Source: an uncultured Gammaproteobacteria bacterium (lineage in GTDB: Bacteria; Pseudomonadota; Gammaproteobacteria; Pseudomonadales; Pseudohongiellaceae). From it: a stretch of DNA of 26,446 bases. Position 1 is the stretch's first letter, and each line of letters begins with the position of its first letter. The position numbers were made by a program, and so were the translations under genes. Below the pieces are notes generated by a model. The model did not search any database and was not told where the DNA came from. It saw nothing but the letters and a program-made list of their open reading frames with translations. Of the stretch, positions 6,402-15,325 are shown piece after piece. The stretch covers positions 1 to 26,446 of the forward strand of contig CAISYX010000046.1 of assembly GCA_903889815.1 (NCBI GenBank), written 5' to 3'.

Positions 6402-7523
6402 TCAACGCATTGGATAATTGCTTACATGCGGAGTGGCAGAGCGGCCGCGATTGCGCTCCGACTGTGTCAAGCCCCCCAGCGCAGGTCCTCCTTGATTGAA
6501 TATGCCGCCACGCAGCACAAACTCAAGGTATCTCATTTCCTGATCCAGATGGTTGGTCTTGTCAGTAAACGACGCCACGGCACTTTCGATTGCTGCTTGA
6601 CGATCCGGCACATCCGGATGGGCCAGCAAGTCACCGATCACCACTTTCAATACAGAAATATTGTCCAGTACGTAGGCAGCGCCAGGATGGAAGCTGTATA
6701 CATTCGGGGCAATCGCCGGCATGGTCGGAATATCAGTCGGCAGAGACATGAGGCTGCCGTGCGTGGGCGCTACCTTTTCCTGATAAAGACCGATCACCGC
6801 GGCAATTCCTGATTCCACTTCTGCATCGCTGGCCGCAAGAATAGTGGCTTCCAGTGCGGCAATCTGCAGCCACTGCGAGGCCCAGGTCAGGCCACTCAGC
6901 TGCGGAAACCCAACGCGGAAGGCATAGGCGTAAGGGTGTTCAGACAGCAGATCCGGAGACTTGGGAAGTGCGGCCACGGACAGAGAGTCTTCGCTCAGAT
7001 ACTCAGTCAGGGCTTCTTCCACCGCTGTGTGCTTGTCGATCACATTGTTGTCGAGGTAAATGTCCAGAAGAGTGATTCCGAACAAACGACCACGTTCCAA
7101 TACTGCGACGGCGCTGGGTGGAATACTGCCATTGGCTTCCAGCACATTCGCAACTTCGTCGTCCGCAAACTCATCGCGGATCATGGATTGCAGGCCTGGC
7201 GTTGCGCGGCTTTCAAAAACGCGAAAAGGTCCGAGCATGGCCATGTGGTTGGTCGAAGTGTGGTAGTGCGAAAATTCGGCCTCAGCAAGCTCCACGATCT
7301 CGTCACGCAACAGCACCTTGCCGAATTGCGATTCCGTGGACTCGTTGCTGACAACTACCTCGTCATAAACTGCCGCCTGCAGAACTTCTGAAGCATTCAA
7401 ATACTGTGCGAGTGCAGGAAACCGAGCTTCCATTGTCCCCGCTGACTGAGCATGCAGCGCTGACGGCGCAACAGCCCCTGCAAATGAGAATCCGATCACT
7501 AAACCCTGAAGAACCTTGTGCAT
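6402..7523 (-). CDS. secreted protein of unknown function
   Basis: I do not recognise a family. The 373-residue product has a clear Sec signal peptide (MHKVLQGLVIGFSFAG..., probable cleavage LHA|QS after residue 25). The remainder reads as mostly helical, with a His-rich patch EFSHYHTSTNH (83-93), a YSFHPGAAYVLDN block (276-288) and a Gly-rich segment FVLRGGIFNQGGPALGG (335-351). There is no CxxCH, no lipobox and no membrane segment apart from the signal. The ATG at 7523 is preceded by a GGGGG ribosome site, so I prefer it over the longer in-frame start at 7622, which would bury the signal peptide. It sits between a secreted alpha/beta hydrolase and the redoxin-cytochrome c-PHM gene on the same strand, so it probably acts with them in the periplasm. 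Confidence 0.7.
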   Translation of the reverse strand: MHKVLQGLVIGFSFAGAVAPSALHAQSAGTMEARFPALAQYLNASEVLQAAVYDEVVVSNESTESQFGKVLLRDEIVELAEAEFSHYHTSTNHMAMLGPFRVFESRATPGLQSMIRDEFADDEVANVLEANGSIPPSAVAVLERGRLFGITLLDIYLDNNVIDKHTAVEEALTEYLSEDSLSVAALPKSPDLLSEHPYAYAFRVGFPQLSGLTWASQWLQIAALEATILAASDAEVESGIAAVIGLYQEKVAPTHGSLMSLPTDIPTMPAIAPNVYSFHPGAAYVLDNISVLKVVIGDLLAHPDVPDRQAAIESAVASFTDKTNHLDQEMRYLEFVLRGGIFNQGGPALGGLTQSERNRGRSATPHVSNYPMR

Positions 7524-7652
7524 TGTAACCCCCGCAAATGTCTGATTTTCAGGCGGGTTGTCCCACCTGTATAAACGGCCCAAGGATAAAAGCCCGGGCC
7601 CTTCAAGTCCATCCTGAATCAAGTTAAAGGTTTGGCAATGTGTGACATTCCA

Positions 7653-8681
7653 TCAATCCGCTGGCGGCGGCAAAGGCTCCGATCTCAGGAAACGGATCAG
7701 ATCGGCATGGTACTGATCAGGAATCTCGAAATGCGGATTGTGTCCAATGCCGGGATAAAGAATCAGTTCGGCATTGGGAATGGTTTCTGACACGTGTCGG
7801 GCCAGATCCGCATAGTTCGGCGTGAGGTTGTCCTGAGCACCACCGATCACCAGCGCCTTGGCCTGAATGTGCTGCCAGTCATAGACTACGGGGTCGAGGA
7901 ACAGAATCTGCTGCTGCCATGTGCGGATACGCGCCAGAAGTGGCCACTCGGAGATGAGCGTCTGCCCATACTGGTAGTGAACCCACTCAAGATACTTGTT
8001 GTCCCATGTCGGGTAATAGCTCATGTGGTTGCGCAGGATGCTTTCATAGGTGGTATTCGTCAGCGTGGCCTGATAAAGCTCCTCGAAGTCTCGCCATGGA
8101 CGGCCCTGACGCTGATCTGTCAAACCGATCTGATTGACGAGAGCCACATGCGTAGTGGCATTCGGATATGTCATGGCAAAGCGGCTTGCGACCATACCTC
8201 CCATTGAATGCCCGACGATGGCGGCCTTCTCGACGCCGACGTGATCCAGCAGGCGCTTGGAGTCGAGTGCAAAGATGTGCAAGTTGTATGGGATGTCGAG
8301 CTTGGATGAGCGGCCATAGCCGATGCGATCCGGCACCAGCACGCGGAAGCCCGCTTCACTCAGCGCAGTGATCGTCACTTCGAAGCCTTTGCCCGCGAAG
8401 TTCATCCCGTGAAACAGCATGGCGGTCTGGCCATTGGGAGTGCCAGTCGGCGCGACATCCATGTAGGCCATGCGGCCGTCCTGCCCGAAGTGCTGCACTT
8501 CAAGGTACTGCACGGGATGAGGGTACGGTACTTCTTCCAGCGTGGAAGAGATCGGGCCCCAGTCTGCCGGCGCCTCGCTGGGCGGCGTGTCTGCCTGCGC
8601 ATGGAGCTGGGCACTGCCAGTGAAGAGTGCGCCAGCAAAAACCAGCCCGGCGAACTGTCTGAATCGGGAGGACGTAAACAT
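7653..8681 (-). CDS. secreted alpha/beta hydrolase
   Basis: The 342-residue product has a signal peptide (probable cleavage LHA|QA after residue 28) and an alpha/beta-hydrolase fold. The oxyanion block is LFHGMNF (89-95). The nucleophile elbow is GHSMGG with Ser159. The acid is Asp284 in GGAQDNLTP, and the base is His314 in GIGHNPHFE. VLVPDRIGYGRSS is the usual strand before the elbow. Together these support an active esterase, lactonase or epoxide-hydrolase-like enzyme in the periplasm, but the substrate cannot be deduced. AAGGAG precedes the ATG at good spacing. The gene is 129 bases upstream of the unknown secreted gene and may share its transcript with the redoxin-cytochrome c-PHM gene. 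It is 71 bases downstream of nhaP2, which is a different functional unit. Confidence 0.88.
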   Translation of the reverse strand: MFTSSRFRQFAGLVFAGALFTGSAQLHAQADTPPSEAPADWGPISSTLEEVPYPHPVQYLEVQHFGQDGRMAYMDVAPTGTPNGQTAMLFHGMNFAGKGFEVTITALSEAGFRVLVPDRIGYGRSSKLDIPYNLHIFALDSKRLLDHVGVEKAAIVGHSMGGMVASRFAMTYPNATTHVALVNQIGLTDQRQGRPWRDFEELYQATLTNTTYESILRNHMSYYPTWDNKYLEWVHYQYGQTLISEWPLLARIRTWQQQILFLDPVVYDWQHIQAKALVIGGAQDNLTPNYADLARHVSETIPNAELILYPGIGHNPHFEIPDQYHADLIRFLRSEPLPPPAD

Positions 8682-8752
8682 TCAAGACTCCTTGTTGTTG
8701 TGTAGAACTGCAATATTTTGAAGCCTTTCCAAATAGCGACTAGCAGAATGAA

Positions 8753-10477
8753 CTACTCTGCCTTGTGTGCCAGCTTCAGGCCCATTTTTACTATACGACC
8801 CTTCTCGACTGCCGCCACGGTCCAGAAGAATCCCTGCCATTCTACCTGATCGCCAACCACAGGTTTCCCCCCCATCTTGTCGTCGAAGAATTCCCCGATA
8901 GTGGCGTCTGCGCCGCAGTCCTGCAAGGACAGTCCATAGACCGGAGCAAGGTCAACCAGACGCGCATTGGCATCCAGAATGAAATCTCCAAAGAACCAGT
9001 TGTCCATGTTGGAGATGGGGGCCTGACTGAACAGTTTCCCCAACTCGGGCAGATCATGCTCATGACCAATGATACAGAGAATATCATCCGCCATCAGCCG
9101 TGTACTGCCACTCGGATGGAGCAATTCTCTTCCTCTGAACAATGCGGCGATCCGGGTCCCTTCCGGCATGTGCAGACGACGTAGCTCGGTATTGATGCAC
9201 CACTTCTCCGCGCCCAGCTGATACACGAACATTTCCCACTGGCTGGTGGGGTGTATTTCGAGTCCGGTGCGGGCAATGGGCATTGCCTGCGCAGGCACCT
9301 CAACGCGGGCAAGCCGGATTGCCAGAGGCAGAGAACTGCCTTGCAGCAACAGTGATACCAGCACGACGAAGAATGCGAGATTGAAGTACAGCTGGGAGTC
9401 CGGCAACCCCGCCATCACTGGATATACGGCAAGAATGATTGGCACCGCGCCACGCAGTCCTACCCAGGAAATGAACCAGCGCTCTCGCGTCTTGAACCGA
9501 CGGAAAGGAGCAAGACTAATCCATACGGAGAGAGGTCTTGCGAACAGGATCATCCACAGTGCCAGCAACAGACCTGGTAGCGCGATTGGCGCAAGTTCGC
9601 TTGGTGTCAGCAACAGTCCCAGCACCAGGAACATGCCGATCTGGCTCATCCACGCCAGACCGTCAAATATGGAAAGGATAGAAGTCCTGCCGCGAATGGG
9701 GCGATTGCCCAGCAGCAGTCCGCATATGTAGATCGCGAGAATGCCGCTTCCTCCCACCATGTTGGTGAAGGCGAAAATGAGCAGGCCTCCGCTCAACGCA
9801 AGCAAAGGATAAAGTCCATTCGCCAGAACACTGCGGTTGATCAGCTTCCACAGCAGCCATCCACCGCCCAGTCCGAGGGTTACCCCGAGACCAAACTGCT
9901 GCACGAAACTGATCAGAAAACCTATTCCGATTCCAGTTTGCCCCGATCCAATCAGTTCGATGAAGGCGATCGTGAGAAAGACCGCCATCGGGTCGTTGCT
10001 TCCTGACTCTATCTCCAGCGTTGCGCCCACGCGTTCGTTCAGGCTGCGCTGGCCAAGCAGCGAGAACACGGCAGCCGCATCAGTCGATCCTACAATCGCC
10101 CCTATCAGAAACCCCTGCATTAGCGTCAGATCGAACAGCCATGCAGCAACGTAACCAGTCAGGCCCGCCGTGACGAGGACACCGACTGTGGCGAGTGACA
10201 ACGCGGGCCCAAGTGCAACGCGAAACGTAGCGACGCGTGTGCGCATGCCACCATCGAGGAGAATGATTGCAAGGGCAAGGTTGCTTGCCAGATACGCGAG
10301 GGAGTAATCGTCAAATAAAATGCCGCCGATTCCATCTTCACCGGCGAGCATTCCCACACCCAGAAAAATGACCAGGATAGGAATGCCGAGTCGCGAAGAA
10401 AGCGAACTCACCAGAACACTGAAGCCTACCAGTACTGCGCCAATCAAGAAGAAGTTGTTGATTGCGCCTGCGTCCAC
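8753..10477 (-). CDS. nhaP2: K+/H+ antiporter NhaP2 (CvrA)
   Basis: This 574-residue CPA1-family antiporter matches the usual length (E. coli CvrA 578). Residues 1 to about 390 form roughly a dozen membrane helices. The transport-core motifs GSTDAAAVFSLLGQ (130-143) and ESGSNDPMAV (157-166, with Asn161-Asp162) are present. The C-terminal cytoplasmic part contains a TrkA-C-like domain (INTELRRLHMPEG, DILCIIGHEHDLPEL) and a CorC/HlyC-like end (DFILDANARLVDLAPVYG). It exports K+ (and Na+) in exchange for protons at the inner membrane. The start is GTG at 10477, decided by GGAGG at 10485-10489; no ATG start is nearby. It follows purA by only 18 bases on the same strand, so it may be read from the purA transcript, although the functions are unrelated. 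Confidence 0.92.
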   Translation of the reverse strand: MDAGAINNFFLIGAVLVGFSVLVSSLSSRLGIPILVIFLGVGMLAGEDGIGGILFDDYSLAYLASNLALAIILLDGGMRTRVATFRVALGPALSLATVGVLVTAGLTGYVAAWLFDLTLMQGFLIGAIVGSTDAAAVFSLLGQRSLNERVGATLEIESGSNDPMAVFLTIAFIELIGSGQTGIGIGFLISFVQQFGLGVTLGLGGGWLLWKLINRSVLANGLYPLLALSGGLLIFAFTNMVGGSGILAIYICGLLLGNRPIRGRTSILSIFDGLAWMSQIGMFLVLGLLLTPSELAPIALPGLLLALWMILFARPLSVWISLAPFRRFKTRERWFISWVGLRGAVPIILAVYPVMAGLPDSQLYFNLAFFVVLVSLLLQGSSLPLAIRLARVEVPAQAMPIARTGLEIHPTSQWEMFVYQLGAEKWCINTELRRLHMPEGTRIAALFRGRELLHPSGSTRLMADDILCIIGHEHDLPELGKLFSQAPISNMDNWFFGDFILDANARLVDLAPVYGLSLQDCGADATIGEFFDDKMGGKPVVGDQVEWQGFFWTVAAVEKGRIVKMGLKLAHKAE

Positions 10478-10495
10478 TAAATGGCCTCCAAGGGC

Positions 10496-11788
10496 TCAGG
10501 CAAACGGATGCCGCAGGATGATGGTCTCTTCGCGATCCGGACCGGTGGAAATGATGTCTACAGGCGCTTCGATGATCTTCTCGATGTAGCGGATATAGTC
10601 CAGCGCATTTGCAGGCAACTGGTCCAGGCTTTTGATCCCCACAGTGGACTCGCTCCAGCCCGGCAGCTCGACATAGACGGGCTCGAGGTTCTGATAGCTG
10701 TCCATGTTCATGAGCGAAGAAGACGTATCCGCATCCACGCCCTTGTATCCGGTGCATACCTTGATTGTTTCAAGGCCATCAAGCACGTCAAGTTTGGTAA
10801 GGCATATACCTGATACGGAATTGATGCGGATGGCCAGCCGCACCGCGGCAGCATCAAACCAGCCACAGCGACGATCACGGCCCGTTGTCGCACCTTTCTC
10901 CTTGCCTACGGCTGCAAGGTGCGCTCCAGTCTTGTCAAACAGCTCCGTAGGGAAAGGTCCAGAACCGACGCGTGTGGTGTAGGCCTTGGTAATTCCCAGC
11001 ACGTAGTCCAGATACAAGGGGCCGAAGCCACTTCCGGTAGCCGTGCCGCCTGCTGTCGTATTGGACGAGGTGACAAAGGGGTAGGTGCCGTGGTCGATAT
11101 CGAGCAGTGAGCCCTGGGCTCCTTCGAACAGAATGTTGTCATCGGCTTTGCGGTGCGAGTGCAGAATCTCGATAGTGTCGCTCACCATGGGCTTGATCTG
11201 CTCACCCAGCGCAAGGCTCTTTTCCAGTGTACTGGCGAAGTCGATAGTGTCGACGCCATAGTAATTCTTGAGCATGAAGTTATGGTACTCGAGCACTTCC
11301 TCGAGACGCGCCGCGAAATGCGCCTCGTTGAAGAGCTCGCCAACGCGTATGCCACGACGGGCCACCTTGTCTTCATAGGCGGGGCCGATACCGCGACCAG
11401 TAGTACCGATCTTTTCGCTACCCAGACGCTTCTCGCGAGCCTGATCCAGAGCCGCGTGGGACGGCAGAATCAGGGGGCAGGATGCGCTGATCTTGAGCTT
11501 GGGGCGCACCACAACACCGCGCTCTTCCAATCGGCTGATCTCTGTAATCAACGCCTCCATGCTCAACACAACGCCGTTGCCGATGATGCAGGTGACGTTG
11601 TCGCGAAGGATCCCGGACGGCAACAAATGCAGCACCGTCTTCTCGCCCTTGATGACCAAGGTATGCCCCGCATTGTGGCCGCCCTGGAAACGTGCGACGA
11701 CTGCAGCCTGTTCGGTAAGCAGATCCACGATTTTGCCCTTGCCCTCGTCTCCCCACTGCGTACCCAGTACAACGACACTTCTACCCAT
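10496..11788 (-). CDS. purA: adenylosuccinate synthase PurA
   Basis: This 430-residue enzyme (E. coli 432) makes adenylosuccinate from IMP and aspartate using GTP, the first committed step to AMP. The N-terminus has the phosphate-binding loop GTQWGDEGKGK (9-19, with catalytic Asp14) and FQGGHNAGHT, which contains the catalytic histidine. GATTGRDRRCGWFD and SVSGICLTKLDVLDG are further family blocks, and the C-terminus EETIILRHPF is typical. The ATG at 11788 gives the exact family N-terminus; a longer open frame upstream to 11914 runs into hisZ and is not used. It lies 64 bases downstream of hisZ on the same strand, the hisZ-purA order common in Gammaproteobacteria. The protein is soluble in the cytoplasm. 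Confidence 0.97.
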   Translation of the reverse strand: MGRSVVVLGTQWGDEGKGKIVDLLTEQAAVVARFQGGHNAGHTLVIKGEKTVLHLLPSGILRDNVTCIIGNGVVLSMEALITEISRLEERGVVVRPKLKISASCPLILPSHAALDQAREKRLGSEKIGTTGRGIGPAYEDKVARRGIRVGELFNEAHFAARLEEVLEYHNFMLKNYYGVDTIDFASTLEKSLALGEQIKPMVSDTIEILHSHRKADDNILFEGAQGSLLDIDHGTYPFVTSSNTTAGGTATGSGFGPLYLDYVLGITKAYTTRVGSGPFPTELFDKTGAHLAAVGKEKGATTGRDRRCGWFDAAAVRLAIRINSVSGICLTKLDVLDGLETIKVCTGYKGVDADTSSSLMNMDSYQNLEPVYVELPGWSESTVGIKSLDQLPANALDYIRYIEKIIEAPVDIISTGPDREETIILRHPFA

Positions 11789-11826
11789 TTTTGATCTTCT
11801 CTTCTTTGAAAACTTCATTGGAGACA

Positions 11827-11850
11827 GGCGCTCTGCAGCTGCAAGGCGCC
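11827..11850. repeat. 24-bp imperfect inverted repeat between hisZ and purA
   Basis: GGCGC (11827-11831) and GCGCC (11846-11850) flank a TGCAGCTGCA palindrome (11834-11843), with two mismatched pairs between. It fills the start of the 64-base hisZ-purA spacer. No T-tract follows on the minus strand, so it is not a standard terminator; it could be an mRNA hairpin that separates the two messages. Confidence 0.4.
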
Positions 11851-11852
11851 GG

Positions 11853-13061
11853 TCACTTTGTGCTCTGCAATTCCCACTGGCCCTGCAGCTTAACAATCCG
11901 GCGATCGCAGCCAAGTTGCCTGATATCTTCAGCCAGCGGAGACTTGTCAGTCAGATCAACCAGTACGCGCTCACCTTGATGTCGAAGACCTGCAATCAAT
12001 TCCTGCAACTTCGCATCGTCGTCTGCCGGCGCAGACACGGACTGTCGGCGCACGAAGGCTTCCTTGCTCAGTCGAGCGAGCACTTTGAGATCGGCATCAA
12101 ATCCCGAAGCGGGACGCGCGCTGCCGAATGCCGCGCCGATGTCGTCGTAGCGCCCACCCTGAGCAATCGCTCTGCCATAGTCTGGCGTGTAGGCCGCAAA
12201 GACGATTCCCGTGTGATATTCATAGCCACGCAACTCACAGAGATCAAAACCGAGCGACGCACCCGGAAGTCGCTTCTTCACGCCAATGACAATCTGCTCC
12301 AGTTCGGCCAGCGCAAGTCGGACGCTCTCCGGCGCATTGCCGAACAGGCGCAGCGCGTCAGCCAGCACAGCTTCATCACCACTGAGCCGTGAAAGTTCGC
12401 GCAGCATCCTGCGTATTGCTGAATCAGCAACATGCCTCTCCAGAAGCTGGTCGATCTCTTCAAAGGCCTTGCGCTGCAAGGCATCAAACAATTCACGCTC
12501 GCTTTCAGCCGACAAGCCAGCCGCCTTCACGAGGCTTCGGAAGATGCCGACATGTCCAAGCACAATGTGCACATCGCTGATTGTGGCGGCGCACAGTGTC
12601 TCCTGCATCAGGCAGATCAATTCAATATCGCAACCTACGCCAGCGTGCCCGAACAATTCCGCACCTATGCGGATGGGCACACGGGAAGCCAGCAGCCCCC
12701 TTGGCAGCGTGTGCAGAACATGGTCCGCATAGCACAGGCGCACAGGCAAGTGCCCGGCATCCTTGCGCCGCGCGAGGCAATGGGCGTCGATCCGTGCCAC
12801 CTGCGGAGTGATGTCGGCACGGACGCCCATCATGCGTCCTGTCAGCTGGTCGGTAATCTTGAAGGTGTGCAGGTCAAGATCATGGGACGAACCAACCAGG
12901 AGGGAATCGAGGTATTCGATCAATGGCGTGATCACCAATTCGTATCCCCAGCCTGCGTACAAGTCCAGAATGCGACGCCGCAGAGTTTCCAGCCTGAAAG
13001 CCTCGTCGGGCAGTATTTCCTCCACGCCTTCGGGGAGCAACCATCGATTCCGCGCTGTCAT
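11853..13061 (-). CDS. hisZ: ATP phosphoribosyltransferase regulatory subunit HisZ
   Basis: The 402-residue product is a paralogue of histidyl-tRNA synthetase that activates the short form of HisG in the first step of histidine synthesis. It opens with RWLLPEGVEEILPDEAFRLE, has the HisRS-like motif 2 block (VRADITPQVARID) and later GFDLCELRGYEYHTG and IAQGGRYDDIGAAFG, as in HisZ. It lacks the C-terminal anticodon-binding domain expected of a real HisRS. The ATG at 13061 is chosen over a TTG six codons upstream because AGGA lies at suitable distance and the HisZ N-terminus starts here. A terminator after hflC (13146-13175) lies upstream, so hisZ probably starts its own transcript with purA. 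Confidence 0.94.
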   Translation of the reverse strand: MTARNRWLLPEGVEEILPDEAFRLETLRRRILDLYAGWGYELVITPLIEYLDSLLVGSSHDLDLHTFKITDQLTGRMMGVRADITPQVARIDAHCLARRKDAGHLPVRLCYADHVLHTLPRGLLASRVPIRIGAELFGHAGVGCDIELICLMQETLCAATISDVHIVLGHVGIFRSLVKAAGLSAESERELFDALQRKAFEEIDQLLERHVADSAIRRMLRELSRLSGDEAVLADALRLFGNAPESVRLALAELEQIVIGVKKRLPGASLGFDLCELRGYEYHTGIVFAAYTPDYGRAIAQGGRYDDIGAAFGSARPASGFDADLKVLARLSKEAFVRRQSVSAPADDDAKLQELIAGLRHQGERVLVDLTDKSPLAEDIRQLGCDRRIVKLQGQWELQSTK

Positions 13062-13145
13062 TGTCGAGTCCTGAATCAAATCCTGTCAAAGTGGGGCGAG
13101 CCTGCCTGTTGACCGGCGCAATTGCACAATCTCCAGACGGACAAA

Positions 13146-13175
13146 GACCAGCAGCAGGGGTGCCTGCTGCTGGTC
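13146..13175 (-). terminator. terminator hairpin after hflC
   Basis: A 13-bp perfect stem (13146-13158 with 13163-13175) closes a 4-base loop, beginning 13 bases beyond the hflC stop. On the minus strand it is followed by TTTGT, a short T-tract, so termination may be incomplete. It marks the likely end of the nnr-to-hflC transcript. Confidence 0.75.
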
Positions 13176-13187
13176 CTTTACGGAACA

Positions 13188-14057
13188 TTACTGCTCTATG
13201 GTGCTGCCGCGCATGTACTTGAAGTATTCGCTGTCCGGGTCTACCAGCAGCACATCACCCTTGTTGGAGAAACTTTCCTGGTAGGAGTTGATGCTGCGGG
13301 TAAACGAATAGAATTCCTCGTTTCTGGAGTATGCCGCTGCATAGGTGGACGATGCAATCGCATCACCCTCGCCGCGGATACGCTCTGCATCTCGATACGC
13401 CTCAACCAGGAGAACCGCTTCCTGACGATCGGCGTCCGCTTCGATGCCGATGGCCAGTTCGTTGCCGCGTGAGCGCAGCTGCTGAGCTTCCCGCTGCCTT
13501 TCAGAAGTCATTCGTTCATATACGGAAGAGCGTACGTCCAGAGGCAGCTCGATCTGCTTTACACGCACATCGATCACTTCAATACCGTATTCCTCTGCCG
13601 TGGAGAGATTCAATTCGCGCGTGAGCTCCTCCATCAGCAGGTCACGCTGACCGGACACCACTTCCTGCAGGTCGCGCTCACCGAACTTGTTGCGCAGGCC
13701 ATCGTTGATACGCTGCGCCAGCAGATTGCTGGTGCGGCTCTCTTCACCCGTGGAAGACGTGTAGAAAGCCTCGACATCCACGATGCGCCACTTGGCAAAG
13801 GAATCCACCACCAGCGCCTTCTGCTCGAGAGTCAGGTAACGCTGCGCTTCAGCCGTCACCGTCAGCACGCGGCCGTCGAATTTGCGCACGGTATTGACCC
13901 ATGGCATCTTGAAGTGCAGGCCTGGCGCCAGGTCGGCATCGACAATCTCACCAAATCGCAGCAGGATCGCGCGCTCGGTTTCACGAACAACAAACACGGC
14001 ATCAGATCCTGCGACAAACAGGAAGAACACCAGAATTCCAGCAAATGTATTCTTCAT
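13188..14057 (-). CDS. hflC: protease modulator HflC
   Basis: This 289-residue SPFH/Band 7 membrane protein forms, with HflK, the periplasmic-facing cage that restrains the FtsH protease. An N-terminal membrane segment (about residues 4-22) is followed by VRETERAILLRFGEI, PGLHFKMPWVNTVRKFDGRV and the coiled-coil stretch MTSERQREAQQLRSRGNELA. The C-terminal DSEYFKYMRG is typical of HflC. Its ATG overlaps the hflK stop as TGATG (14055-14059), so the two are translationally coupled, as expected for subunits of one complex. A strong hairpin follows the stop. Length agrees with the family (about 290-330). Confidence 0.96.
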   Translation of the reverse strand: MKNTFAGILVFFLFVAGSDAVFVVRETERAILLRFGEIVDADLAPGLHFKMPWVNTVRKFDGRVLTVTAEAQRYLTLEQKALVVDSFAKWRIVDVEAFYTSSTGEESRTSNLLAQRINDGLRNKFGERDLQEVVSGQRDLLMEELTRELNLSTAEEYGIEVIDVRVKQIELPLDVRSSVYERMTSERQREAQQLRSRGNELAIGIEADADRQEAVLLVEAYRDAERIRGEGDAIASSTYAAAYSRNEEFYSFTRSINSYQESFSNKGDVLLVDPDSEYFKYMRGSTIEQ

Positions 14058-15259
14058 CAGCGTGCTCCTCGTGCGGGAACCGGTTGCAGACGCGCCCTGT
14101 CAGCTTCTGTGACTGAGAGTTCGCGGGTGACCTGGTCAGAAATTTCACGCAGTTGCTGCGGCGTCAGTTGTGCCGCAGCACTGGCGGATGTAGCAGTGCT
14201 TTGCTCGATGATCTTGTCCAGCGGCAGATAGAACATGTTGTTGCCACCTTCCACATCGATCAGGACCTTGCTGCTGTTGCTCATGACCGCCTGCATGGCG
14301 TCAATGTAAAGACGCTCACGCGTCACTTCCGGGGCCTTCTCGTATTCGGTCAGCAATTGCTCAAAGCGCGCGGCCTCACCTTCTGCCCGGGCAACTACCT
14401 GGTCGCGATAAGCATTGGCCTGCTCAATGATGCGCTGTGCCTCACCGCGAGCCACCGGAACGACCCGATTGGCATATGCCAGCGCCTCGTTCTGCACGCG
14501 CTGCTCATCCTCACGTGCTTTGATGACATCGTCGAAGGCCCCCTGTACCGCATCGGGCGGCTGCGCGTTGCGCACGGTCACTTGCTGGATCAGGATGCCG
14601 GAATCGTAGCTGGCCATGTAGCGCTGCAATCGATCTCTGACTTCGGCGGCCACATCAGCACGACCCTGGGTCAGGACGCGATCCATCGTCGTACCCCCCA
14701 CCACATGACGAATAGCGGATTCAGCAGCGTGGTCCAGACTGACTTCAGGATCACGCACCACGACCACAAATTTTACCGGATCCTCAATGAGATACTGGAC
14801 GTCAATGGAGACGTTCACGATGTTCTCATCGGTAGTCAACATGTCTCGTGCGTAGGAGCGGGTATTCACGCGAGTCACGTTGACCTTCTGAACCGTATCA
14901 ATGATGGGCGGATTCCAGCTCAAGCCCGGCATGACGACCTCGCTTCGCAACGCGCCAAAGCGCATCACCACGCCGCGTTCCGATTCGTCGATGGTGTAAA
15001 ACCCCATTGCCGCCCAAATGACAACAACTACCGCGAGTGCTGCGCCCAGCAACCCGGCGGACACGCCAGGGGCACTGCCGCCACCACCGCCACCAGCGGG
15101 AGTCCCTCCGGATTTGCCTCCGAAAAGACTGTTCAGTTTGCGGGAAACCTTCTTGATGACCTCATCAAGATCGGGAGGACCCTGATCACCACCCCCGCGG
15201 CCACCTCCGCCCCAGGGATCGTTCCCATTGCCTTTGTTTCCAGGTTCATTCCAAGCCAT
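14057..15259 (-). CDS. hflK: FtsH protease activity modulator HflK
   Basis: The 400-residue partner of HflC begins with the typical MAWNEPGNKG and a Gly/Pro-rich cytoplasmic segment containing two poly-Gly tracts. A single membrane helix follows (about 67-88) before the SPFH domain (YTIDESERGVVMRFGALR, PGLSWNPPIIDTV). The C-terminal half is a long helix with VPVARGEAQRIIEQANAYRDQ. I use the ATG at 15259 rather than 15271, because the family begins MAWNEPG and GGAGA stands at good distance before it. The stop overlaps the hflC start. It lies 66 bases after hflX in the same operon. Confidence 0.96.
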   Translation of the reverse strand: MAWNEPGNKGNGNDPWGGGGRGGGDQGPPDLDEVIKKVSRKLNSLFGGKSGGTPAGGGGGGSAPGVSAGLLGAALAVVVVIWAAMGFYTIDESERGVVMRFGALRSEVVMPGLSWNPPIIDTVQKVNVTRVNTRSYARDMLTTDENIVNVSIDVQYLIEDPVKFVVVVRDPEVSLDHAAESAIRHVVGGTTMDRVLTQGRADVAAEVRDRLQRYMASYDSGILIQQVTVRNAQPPDAVQGAFDDVIKAREDEQRVQNEALAYANRVVPVARGEAQRIIEQANAYRDQVVARAEGEAARFEQLLTEYEKAPEVTRERLYIDAMQAVMSNSSKVLIDVEGGNNMFYLPLDKIIEQSTATSASAAAQLTPQQLREISDQVTRELSVTEADRARLQPVPARGAR

Positions 15260-15325
15260 CGGCTTCTCCATACCCCAAAAATTCGGGGGTGATTTTAACG
15301 AATTATTGTTGATTAACCCAGCTTT

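Noticed and set aside
7585..7612. GC-rich palindrome (GCCCGGGC) upstream of the 6402-7523 gene as a terminator
   Set aside because: The palindrome leaves no loop, and alternative pairings are weak, so I do not call a terminator.
14153..15292. 379-codon plus-strand open frame opposite hflK
   Set aside because: hflK is unmistakable on the minus strand; the antisense frame has no recognisable motif and reflects codon bias.
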